Shown here: in pieces, positions 26,672 through 33,753 of the stretch
Layout: each line of letters begins with the position of its first letter
How positions within the stretch are numbered: position 1 is the first letter of the stretch
Assembly (NCBI RefSeq): GCF_035998295.1
Contig: NZ_DASYHS010000270.1
Span: 1-54,915, forward strand
Source: DASYHS01 sp035998295
GTDB taxonomy: Bacteria; Pseudomonadota; Alphaproteobacteria; Azospirillales; Azospirillaceae
Reading direction: 5' to 3'
Length of the DNA: 54,915 bases
Notes under the pieces: model-generated
Databases searched by the model: none
Told to the model about the DNA's origin: nothing
Seen by the model: the letters and a program-made list of their open reading frames with translations, nothing else
Translations under genes and position numbers: made by a program

Positions 26672-28057
26672 TCAGCCCGCCCCGCCGGCGCGCGCGCCGC
26701 CGCCGCCGCCGCCGCCGGGGGTCGCGGGTACGTACAGGACGATCTCCGCCGGCTCGCGGGTCGCCGTGCGGTCGGCGGGATGCTGGATGCCCAGGACCTC
26801 GCCCGGCCTCACGAACTGGGCGTCGGCCGCGATACGGTAGAGCAGGACCCCGCGGCCCGGCACGACCTCCAGGTCCTCGTCGCGTTCGACGCGCTGACGC
26901 CGCGCACCGCGCACGCGGCGGCCGATCAGGCCGGCCACCAGCGTCTCCGACGCGATCAGGCATTCGGCCATCCAGGCCTCGACGTCGGCTTCGGACTGGC
27001 CGTTGCGCAGCCGCACGCCCACCAGCAGGTCGCGTTCCAGCCAAGCCTTGTCCATGCGCAGGTGGAAACGGTGCCCGTCATGGGTGAAGGTGATCGTCGA
27101 GTAGGCTTCCGACACGGCATCCAGCATCTGCAGGACGAAGCGAAGAACGGACGCGAAGGAGCGGTTCGGATCGAGATGGTCGTAGCGCTCGAAGATCGGC
27201 GGTATCAGGCCGGCCCCCAGCGGCGCCAGATGGCCCGCGATGCCGCACATCACCTTGAACAGGGTGAAGGGATGGGGCCTGCCCGCATTCAGCACGGCTT
27301 CGAGTTGCGGCAGGCCCGACACGAGGCACTGGATCGCGAAGCGCGACTCGATCAGCCCCGTCGCCCCGACCGATCCCGGCGGCGCGCGCAGCCGCTGGGC
27401 GAGGTGCGCCGCCTTCTCCCTGAGGCGGCGTGCGACCAGGCGGCACGCCTCCAGGCACGGCGAATCCGAAGGCAGGTAAGGCCGCGGCGGCTCGTAGTCG
27501 TCGATCTGGACCTGCTCGTTCCTGTAGGCGATCCGGGCGATCGGCAGGCCGACGAATTTCTGCGGCACCGGGTCGCCGACGTGAAGCGCCAGCTTGGGCC
27601 TGACCCGAGGCATGGGCTGGCCGTTGTCGCCGGTGTTCTCGTCCACGACCGCGGGGGTCTCGACCGAGCGGTAGCGCGCGAGTTCGCCCCCTTCGACGCA
27701 GGAACCGGGGCCGTAGCGGGGCACGACGACATGGACCGTCATCGGACCTTCCTGCAACGCGGGGATCAGCGGCTTGACCGAGGTCTCGAGGTCGCCGGCG
27801 CGGGCATCGGTCGGGTGGACGACGAGCAGGCCGTCCGGCAGCACGGCCTCCAGCGCGGTGACGCGCAGGATCCCGGTCAGCAGCAGCGCCTGGTCGAATT
27901 CGAGCCGGACCACACCGAAGGCGTAGGGGGACAGCAGGCCGAGACGATAGTCCAGCAACCCGTCCTGGCGCAGCCAAGACTGCTGGAAGTGATGCGGCCC
28001 GATCAGCATCCCCTCATGCCATTGTATCGGGTCTGGAACGGGTCCGAACTCGGTCAT
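26672..28057 (-). CDS. tssK: T6SS baseplate-membrane connector TssK
   Basis: 461 residues (family about 445-450). The N-terminus PIQWHEGMLIGPHHFQQS is the family signature, followed by LLSPYAFGVVRLEFDQALL. The C-terminus is a low-complexity Gly/Ala tail (a run of eight Gly) that is unusual for the family and is encoded by a CCG-type run near 26700. TssK joins the baseplate to TssL/TssM. It lies between tssJ and tssL with short gaps. Confidence 0.94.
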   Translation of the reverse strand: MTEFGPVPDPIQWHEGMLIGPHHFQQSWLRQDGLLDYRLGLLSPYAFGVVRLEFDQALLLTGILRVTALEAVLPDGLLVVHPTDARAGDLETSVKPLIPALQEGPMTVHVVVPRYGPGSCVEGGELARYRSVETPAVVDENTGDNGQPMPRVRPKLALHVGDPVPQKFVGLPIARIAYRNEQVQIDDYEPPRPYLPSDSPCLEACRLVARRLREKAAHLAQRLRAPPGSVGATGLIESRFAIQCLVSGLPQLEAVLNAGRPHPFTLFKVMCGIAGHLAPLGAGLIPPIFERYDHLDPNRSFASVLRFVLQMLDAVSEAYSTITFTHDGHRFHLRMDKAWLERDLLVGVRLRNGQSEADVEAWMAECLIASETLVAGLIGRRVRGARRQRVERDEDLEVVPGRGVLLYRIAADAQFVRPGEVLGIQHPADRTATREPAEIVLYVPATPGGGGGGGARAGGAG

Positions 28058-28079
28058 TGCTGTTTCCGCCGGGCGCCGG

Positions 28080-28595
28080 TCAAGAACGCGGCTCTATGGA
28101 GAAATCCTTCGGGCCGAGCAGGACCGCGAAACGCTCGAGACGGTCGACTCGGGCGCGATGCGCCCCCTCCGTGCCGTACTCGGCGAACACGAAGGCGCCA
28201 ATGGCCTCTCCCGCCGATTCGGGAACGTCGAATCGAAGTCCTTTCTGACCTGGAACGACCTCGCGGGAGGCGATCGTTATTCCCGTCGGGAAGGCCAGGC
28301 GCAACTCGCCCCGGCGGCGGAACCAGTCGGATGCCGACAGATCGACGAGTTGCTTCACCAGTTCCGGGTCATGGGCGAGGACGATGTCGACCCGGATGGG
28401 ATCGTCGCCGTTCGCGCCGGGCGCCACCTCCATCTCGATGACCCGGGTCTTGATCTCCGGATCGCCGAAGGCGCAGCCCGCGAGCAGGAGCACGGCCATG
28501 AATCCGCTTGTGAGGCCGCTCGCGACTCCCCGCCGCAGGCACCGCCCCCATTCTCCTGCCGCCGCGATACGTTCACTCACGCTCTGCACCATCAT
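28080..28595 (-). CDS. tssJ: T6SS outer-membrane lipoprotein TssJ
   Basis: About 171 residues. The signal peptide ends in the lipobox LLAG-Cys41, so the mature protein is lipidated and placed in the outer membrane. The mature beta-sandwich has the TssJ pattern (DDPIRVDIVLAHDPELVKQL, FPTGITIASREVVPGQKGLR). The exact start is uncertain: two adjacent ATG codons at 28595 and 28592, or one at 28607 with GGTGG touching it. It is the first structural gene of the run and has a strong palindrome about 40 bp upstream. Confidence 0.88.
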   Translation of the reverse strand: MMVQSVSERIAAAGEWGRCLRRGVASGLTSGFMAVLLLAGCAFGDPEIKTRVIEMEVAPGANGDDPIRVDIVLAHDPELVKQLVDLSASDWFRRRGELRLAFPTGITIASREVVPGQKGLRFDVPESAGEAIGAFVFAEYGTEGAHRARVDRLERFAVLLGPKDFSIEPRS

Positions 28596-28632
28596 TGCGC
28601 GCGACATCACCACCAAAGGCTTACCCGAAAAG

Positions 28633-28655
28633 AACCCGGTATGCCATACCGAGTT
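28633..28655. promoter_or_regulatory. 23-bp odd-centred palindrome upstream of tssJ
   Basis: The core CGGTATG-C-CATACCG (28637-28651) is perfect. It extends to AAC at 28633-28635 and GTT at 28653-28655 with a single mismatched pair, so 10 of 11 pairs match. There is no T tract. It lies 38 bp before the tssJ start, where an operator overlapping the promoter would be expected. The symmetry fits a dimeric regulator such as a GntR or TetR protein. Confidence 0.55.
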
Positions 28656-28735
28656 GCCCTTGTTTTCATCGATGCGATCCGAAGTCACAAGGTTAGCAAC
28701 CCGCAGGTGGAACGACTCGCTCGCTTCCGCCCGTT

Positions 28736-29260
28736 TCAGGGCAGCGGCAACTTCGACACCAGCGAGCGGAGCGCTTCGACGATCTTTTCGGTCAGGCTGC
28801 GGTGCTGCGCTTCGATCGCCTCGACGAGGCGGGCCTCGACTCCGGCGAGTTCCGACGCCTGTGCCGCCGCGAGGCGCTCGATCTTCTCGCCAAGTGCCCG
28901 GGTCTCGGCCGCGAGACGCTCCACCGCGGCGACGGACTCGGCGGCCGGAAACGGCGTCGCGGCGGCTCGCGGCGCCACGGGGGGCGGCAGCGAAGACCTG
29001 CCAGTCGCGGCCCATGACGTTGGCGGCGTCAGGTGGGTTCCGGGTGCCGTTTCGCCGTCCAGCCACTGACGGATCACGGGATAGCCGACGGCGAGTTCGG
29101 CGGATATGCGGCGATAGCTCCAGCCCTGGTCGCGCAGGCGCAGGGCCAGCACGCGCTGCTCGGCCCGCCCCAGCCGCCGCCCCAACCCGGCCGGACGAGG
29201 CCCAGCGAGATCCGGCATACCGGCGGTGACCGTGATGTAACCGTTCTCGCCTCTTGCCAT
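28736..29260 (-). CDS. Uncharacterised HTH protein with C-terminal coiled coil
   Basis: 174 residues. Residues 31-70 form a helix-turn-helix of the sigma-r4/transposase-like class (AEQRVLALRLRDQGWSYRRI, SAELAVGYPVIRQWLDGE). Residues 75-105 are Pro/Ala-rich and 106-170 form a long amphipathic helix suited to oligomerisation (ERLAAETRALGEKIERLAAA). The ATG at 29260 has GGGAGG ten bases upstream. It lies 140 bp upstream of tssJ on the same strand. It could be a regulator or nucleoid-type protein linked to the T6SS; no known T6SS regulator family matches. Confidence 0.7.
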   Translation of the reverse strand: MARGENGYITVTAGMPDLAGPRPAGLGRRLGRAEQRVLALRLRDQGWSYRRISAELAVGYPVIRQWLDGETAPGTHLTPPTSWAATGRSSLPPPVAPRAAATPFPAAESVAAVERLAAETRALGEKIERLAAAQASELAGVEARLVEAIEAQHRSLTEKIVEALRSLVSKLPLP

Positions 29261-29417
29261 ACCGCTGGCCGCCTCCCATGCTGCGCCCGGCTGCGTCGTT
29301 CCTACCTTTCTCGCCCAATGGCAGGGGCGGAGCAAGTGATAACGGTCGGAATCGTCACGAACGCGGTACGCCTTCCGGCGAATCCCATGCCGACCGCCTT
29401 CCGCGGAGAGATGAACC

Positions 29418-30014
29418 TTGATCGAGCTGCTGCCCGCCCTGGCCCTGTTCGCGCTGTCGACCTCGATCACGCCCGGACCGAACAACATCATGCTGACGGC
29501 GTCCGGCGCCACTTTCGGGTTCCGCCGCACCGTGCCCCACATGATCGGGATTGGCATGGGCTTTCCCGTGATGTTGGTAGCGGTCGGGCTGGGACTCGCA
29601 GGCGTCTTCGCGACGTCGCCGGAGATCCACGCCTGGCTGCGATACGCCGGCATCGCCTACCTGCTCTATCTCGCGTGGCGGGTGGCGACCTCCGGGCGTG
29701 GCGCGGACGGGCAGGTGCGAGGACGTCCTCTCGGCGTGCTGCAGGCGGCGCTGTTCCAGTGGGTGAACCCGAAGTCCTGGGTGATGGCAATCGGCGCCGT
29801 AACGACCTACACGACCTTCGGCGGCTCGCTCCTCGGCGAGGTGGCGCTGATCGCGGCCGTCTACGTCGTGATCGGCACCCCCTGCATGGTGCTGTGGGCG
29901 GCGTTCGGAACGGCGCTGTCGCGGCGCCTCGCCAATCCGCGCGCGCTACGCGCCTTCAACGTGAGCATGGCCCTGCTGATGGTGGGATCCGTGCTGCCGA
30001 TGGCGCTCGCCTGA
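29418..30014 (+). CDS. LysE/RhtB-family amino-acid exporter
   Basis: 198 residues with about six helices. The N-terminal signature ITPGPNNIMLTASGATFGFR is diagnostic of LysE/RhtB carriers, followed by the FQWVNPKSWVMAIGAV stretch in the fourth helix. These export amino acids or their analogues. The start is a TTG at 29418: an in-frame TGA lies just upstream and GGAG is nine bases before, so no ATG alternative exists at the right place. An ATG at 29411 is out of frame. Confidence 0.87.
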   Translation: MIELLPALALFALSTSITPGPNNIMLTASGATFGFRRTVPHMIGIGMGFPVMLVAVGLGLAGVFATSPEIHAWLRYAGIAYLLYLAWRVATSGRGADGQVRGRPLGVLQAALFQWVNPKSWVMAIGAVTTYTTFGGSLLGEVALIAAVYVVIGTPCMVLWAAFGTALSRRLANPRALRAFNVSMALLMVGSVLPMALA

Positions 30015-30063
30015 CCCGACGCCGAGTCCGTCTCGTCCCCGGAACGTCCTCGAGGTCTAGACC

Positions 30064-30990
30064 ATGTCCCTGCTGTTCCTGTCGACCACCGACTCGCCCG
30101 ATCCCTGGGTCGAGGAGTTCCGCCGCCAGATGCCCGAGCTCGACCTCCGGGTCTGGCCCGAGACCGGCGATCCTCACGACATCCGCTACGCGCTCGTGTG
30201 GAAGCCGCCGCCGGGCGAACTGCGCAGGTTGCCGGCCCTGGAGGTCATGTTCTCGCTGGGTGCCGGCGTCGACGCGCTGCTCGGCGACCCGGAACTGCCG
30301 GACCTGCCGCTGGTCCGCATGGTCGAGCACGGGCTGACCGAGGGAATGGCCGAGTACGTCGCGCTGCAGGCGCTCTACTGGCATCGCAACATGCACGCCT
30401 ATCTCGCCAGCCAGCGTGGCGGGGTCTGGCAGCCTCTGCCCGAACGGCTCGCGCGCGAACGGCGGGTCGGCATACTCGGACTTGGCGAACTGGGCTCCGC
30501 CGCCGCCCGGACGCTGGCCGGACTCGGCTTCGACGCGGCCGGCTGGAGCCGGACGCAACGCCAGTTGCCGGGGATCGCCTGCCTGCACGGCCGAGACGGC
30601 CTGGATACGCTGCTGGCACGCAGCGAGATCCTGGTCTGCCTGCTGCCGCTGACGCCCGAGACGCGCGGCATCCTGGATGCGCGGACGTTCTCGCGGCTGC
30701 CGCGGGGGGCGGTCGTGATCAACGCCGCGCGGGGCGCCCACGTCGTGGATGCCGATCTCCTGGAAGCGCTCGCGTCCGGCCGGCTCGCCGGCGCCAGCCT
30801 CGACGTCTTCACCCGAGAGCCGCTGCCGCCCGACCACCCGTTCTGGAGCCACCCCGCCATCGTCGTGACGCCGCATGCGGCCGCGCCGACCCACGCGCGG
30901 ACCGCGACCGCCAGCGTGGTCGAACAGATCCGGCGCCATCGCGCCGGCCTGCCGCTGACCAACCTCGTCGACCGCAGCCGCGGCTACTGA
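30064..30990 (+). CDS. ghrA: D-2-hydroxyacid dehydrogenase, glyoxylate/hydroxypyruvate reductase A type
   Basis: 308 residues. The NAD(P)-binding motif GLGELG is near residue 142. The catalytic Arg is in INAARGAHVVD, the Glu in DVFTREPLP and the His in VVTPHAAAPT. The short length without a long N-terminal lobe and the WSRT motif after the second strand are as in E. coli GhrA, which reduces glyoxylate and hydroxypyruvate. The ribosome site lies inside a GGTCTAGACC palindrome that touches the ATG. It converges on the mscS gene. Confidence 0.85.
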   Translation: MSLLFLSTTDSPDPWVEEFRRQMPELDLRVWPETGDPHDIRYALVWKPPPGELRRLPALEVMFSLGAGVDALLGDPELPDLPLVRMVEHGLTEGMAEYVALQALYWHRNMHAYLASQRGGVWQPLPERLARERRVGILGLGELGSAAARTLAGLGFDAAGWSRTQRQLPGIACLHGRDGLDTLLARSEILVCLLPLTPETRGILDARTFSRLPRGAVVINAARGAHVVDADLLEALASGRLAGASLDVFTREPLPPDHPFWSHPAIVVTPHAAAPTHARTATASVVEQIRRHRAGLPLTNLVDRSRGY

Positions 30991-31013
30991 GGGCGTGAGG
31001 GCGGCGCCTGCCC

Positions 31014-33299
31014 CTATCCGCTGGCCGGACCCGCCAGCTCGGCCAGTCGGTCGGGCGGAAGCGGGACGTCCGAGCGGACATGGACGGTGCGCTGCGGGAA
31101 GGGGATCTCGACCCCCCTCTCGTCGAAGCGCTTCTTGAGCCGGCGGTTGAACTCCCGGCCGACGCCCCATTGCTGGCTGGGGCGCGTCTTGAAGCGCGCC
31201 TTGATGATCACCGCGCTGTCGGCAAACCTGTCGACGCCCAGTACCTCGATCGGCTCCAGGATCAAGCCGGAGAAGACAGGGTCCTGCTGCAGTTCCCCAC
31301 CCAGTTCCCTGACGATGTCGACGACCCGGTCCGAATCCTCGTCATAGGCGATGGAGATGTCGAAGACGTAGAAGGAGAAGTCCTTCGTCAGGTTCTTCAC
31401 CGAGGCGACCTGGCTGAACGGCACCGCATGGACCGTTCCGGTCAGGTCGCGCAGGCGGATGGTGCGGATCGATATCGCCTCGACGACGCCGCTATGTCCA
31501 TTGCCGACATCGACGACGTCGCCGACCGAGATCGTGTCCTCGAACAGGATGAACATCCCGGTGATGACGTCCTTGACCAAGGTCTGGGAGCCGAAGCCGA
31601 CCGCAAGCCCGATCACGCCGGCACCGGCCAGGAGCGGGGCTATGTCGAGGCCGATCTCGGAAAGCAGGATCAGGACGACGACCGCGACGAGGACGACCAG
31701 GAAGGCGTTGCGAAGCAGCGGCAAGAGCGTGCGCACGCGCGCGCTGCGCTGGACGGTACCACCATCCGCGCCGCGGCCGGTCAGGTACCGCTCGATCATG
31801 TTGCTGACGACCTCCCAGGCGAGGACGGCGATCACCAGCACCAGCATGATCGAGAACAGGCTGCTCAGCAGACGGGCGCCGAACGGCGTTTCGATCCAGC
31901 CGAAGCCGTCGAGCCCCCAGGCGTCGAGCACGGCGAGAAGGGCGATGAGCCAGACCACCGTCTTGAGCCCCCGCTCGAGCATGGGAACGTACCGGTTCGC
32001 ACGCTCGTCCAGCTTCGGGAACTGAGCCTTCAGCTCGGGCGAGATCGCGAAACCGCGCCGCAGTACCCGGTCGAGCACCGTCACCAGCAGGCGCGCGACG
32101 ATCACGGTGACGATCGTACCCACGGTCGCCCGCACCATGAACTCGAAACCGCCGTGAATTCCCAGCGCCAGGATCGCGTATGCGAACAGGACGTAGAGGA
32201 CGGCGAGCACGTGCCAGACATCGGCGAAACGCCGGCGCGCCGTGCGCAACGTCATGCTGCGGCGTCCCTCGGCGATCTCCGTCGCCTCGACCCCGCCGTT
32301 CTGACCGCCGCTGATCGGGTTGCCGCGCAGCCAGGTCGCGACATGGCTGCGGTTCTGCATGATCAGGATCACCAGCATGATCGTGACGACCAGCCCGACC
32401 AGCTTCAGCAGGGCGAGATAGGCGGCCTCGGGAAGCCCCAGCAGCGATGCCGTCTCACCGATGAGATAGCCGTAGACGGCCGTGAAGGCGATCCGGCGCA
32501 CCCAGATGTACAGGTAGTGCGCCGTCTCGTCCGCCATGGGGGGAAGCCGCAGCCCGGGAGCCTGCGGGGCGAGGAGGGCCCGCGTCGCCACCAGCACCAG
32601 TCCGATCAGGATGTGAGCGTTGATGACCAGCAGTGCAGCGAGCCGGCTCACCCGTGGCGGGTCGGTTATCGACAGCATGCCGTAACCGGCGAGCGCGAAG
32701 GCGACGATCGGCACGATCTCGATGACCATGCGGCCGAGCAGCAGGGGGACGCGGGCGAGCGTCCGGCGCGGCATCTGTCGCTCCAAGGCGCCGCGGGGTC
32801 CACGCAGGAGACGCTCGGCCGCACCGGCTGCCAGGAAACCCGCGACGATCACGCCGGCGAGCTGGAGGCCGAGCTCGATCCACTCGTCGTGCCGCCAGTC
32901 GTCCGTGACCTGACGCCGCGCCCAGTCCAGCGCGACCGGGAGGTCGCGGAACGCCGCCCCGGCGGCGACGAGTTGGCGGCTCAGCGCCGCGACCCGCTCG
33001 GACAGGAATTCGAGCGTGCGCGCGCCGAGCGCGCCGGGCACCGGTTCCGCCTGGTCCTGGATAGCCAGCAGCGCGCGCAACCGTGCAGTCAGCTTCTCGC
33101 GCTCGGCAGGGTCCTCCAGCGCGGCGAGCAGCCCGCGCAGTTCGGCGGCATCCGCCTCGATCGTCGCTGCGGCGGGGGCTGGCGCTTCCGGCGTCTGGGA
33201 CCGGCCCGGCGCCGGTGCGAGCACGACGAAGGCCAGCAGCAGCAACGGGAGAAGCGGACGCAGCGACCACAGCGGCCGCAGGGATTTGAAGTCAATCAT
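31014..33299 (-). CDS. MscS-family mechanosensitive channel (large form)
   Basis: 761 residues. A signal peptide (PLLPLLLLAFVVLAPAPG) is followed by a periplasmic helical segment (residues 40-150), about 10 membrane helices, and the MscS core near residues 555-660: the pore helix AGVIGLAVGFGSQTLVKDVI and the beta domain SVGDVVDVGNGHSGVVEAIS. It should open on hypo-osmotic shock. The length and extra helices resemble MscK/YbdG-like proteins more than small MscS. The ribosome site before the ATG at 33299 is poor. Confidence 0.88.
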   Translation of the reverse strand: MIDFKSLRPLWSLRPLLPLLLLAFVVLAPAPGRSQTPEAPAPAAATIEADAAELRGLLAALEDPAEREKLTARLRALLAIQDQAEPVPGALGARTLEFLSERVAALSRQLVAAGAAFRDLPVALDWARRQVTDDWRHDEWIELGLQLAGVIVAGFLAAGAAERLLRGPRGALERQMPRRTLARVPLLLGRMVIEIVPIVAFALAGYGMLSITDPPRVSRLAALLVINAHILIGLVLVATRALLAPQAPGLRLPPMADETAHYLYIWVRRIAFTAVYGYLIGETASLLGLPEAAYLALLKLVGLVVTIMLVILIMQNRSHVATWLRGNPISGGQNGGVEATEIAEGRRSMTLRTARRRFADVWHVLAVLYVLFAYAILALGIHGGFEFMVRATVGTIVTVIVARLLVTVLDRVLRRGFAISPELKAQFPKLDERANRYVPMLERGLKTVVWLIALLAVLDAWGLDGFGWIETPFGARLLSSLFSIMLVLVIAVLAWEVVSNMIERYLTGRGADGGTVQRSARVRTLLPLLRNAFLVVLVAVVVLILLSEIGLDIAPLLAGAGVIGLAVGFGSQTLVKDVITGMFILFEDTISVGDVVDVGNGHSGVVEAISIRTIRLRDLTGTVHAVPFSQVASVKNLTKDFSFYVFDISIAYDEDSDRVVDIVRELGGELQQDPVFSGLILEPIEVLGVDRFADSAVIIKARFKTRPSQQWGVGREFNRRLKKRFDERGVEIPFPQRTVHVRSDVPLPPDRLAELAGPASG

Positions 33300-33420
33300 G
33301 GTGGGACGGCATCGGGACTGGTTCTGGCGGGCGTTCGGGCACGTTACCCCGTTCGGACGCGGGAGGCCACCCTCCGGGGCCGGACGGGATACTGGATCGA
33401 ATTCCGAAAAAGGCCAGCCC

Positions 33421-33678
33421 TCAATAGAGGCGGCCCGCCCCTTCCGGCGCGACGTCGACCACCCGCTCATGGGCGCGCAGGCGGCGAACCAGGTCCTCGG
33501 CCAATCCCTCCCCGGGCTGCTCGCGTTCCAGACCGACCTCGATCGTGACCGCGTTGACCCCGTTCGCCGTGGCGACGGAGGAAAGCTGGCGGGCTTGGCC
33601 GTAGTCCTGGACCACCCCCTGCATCGCGTCCTCGAACGACGGATCGCGCTCGCCTTCGTAGGTGTAGACCAGTCTCAT
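33421..33678 (-). CDS. Small uncharacterised protein (85 aa)
   Basis: No family is recognised. It begins MRLVYTYEGERDPSFEDAM and has an alternating strand/helix pattern (NAVTIEVGLEREQPGEGLAE, VVDVAPEG) suggesting a small ferredoxin-like fold. The ATG at 33678 has GGGAGGG four bases before the spacer. It lies between the chemoreceptor terminator and the mscS gene on the same strand. Confidence 0.55.
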   Translation of the reverse strand: MRLVYTYEGERDPSFEDAMQGVVQDYGQARQLSSVATANGVNAVTIEVGLEREQPGEGLAEDLVRRLRAHERVVDVAPEGAGRLY

Positions 33679-33717
33679 CGTCCGCCCTCCCGGCCTCCTC
33701 TCGCCTCGCATGCAACA

Positions 33718-33746
33718 GGGCGGCAGGAACGCCGTTCCCGCCGCCC
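33718..33746 (-). terminator. Terminator hairpin after the chemoreceptor gene
   Basis: A 13-base arm at 33718-33730 pairs with 33734-33746 around a three-base loop, with one G-U pair. On the minus strand it begins eight bases after the receptor's stop codon and is followed by TGTTGC. It is the clearest intrinsic-terminator-like stem in the window, although the T tract is short. Confidence 0.6.
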
Positions 33747-33753
33747 GCGTCGC

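Noticed and set aside
26690..26720. CCG/GGC run resembling a microsatellite or CRISPR-like repeat
   Set aside because: It is the codon run for the Gly/Ala tail of TssK; no spacers or regular repeats are present. No CRISPR array was found anywhere in the window.
28080..29318. A 412-codon frame that would fuse TssJ to upstream DNA
   Set aside because: The TssJ signal peptide and lipobox fix the start near 28595; the upstream part is antisense or out of frame to the HTH protein.
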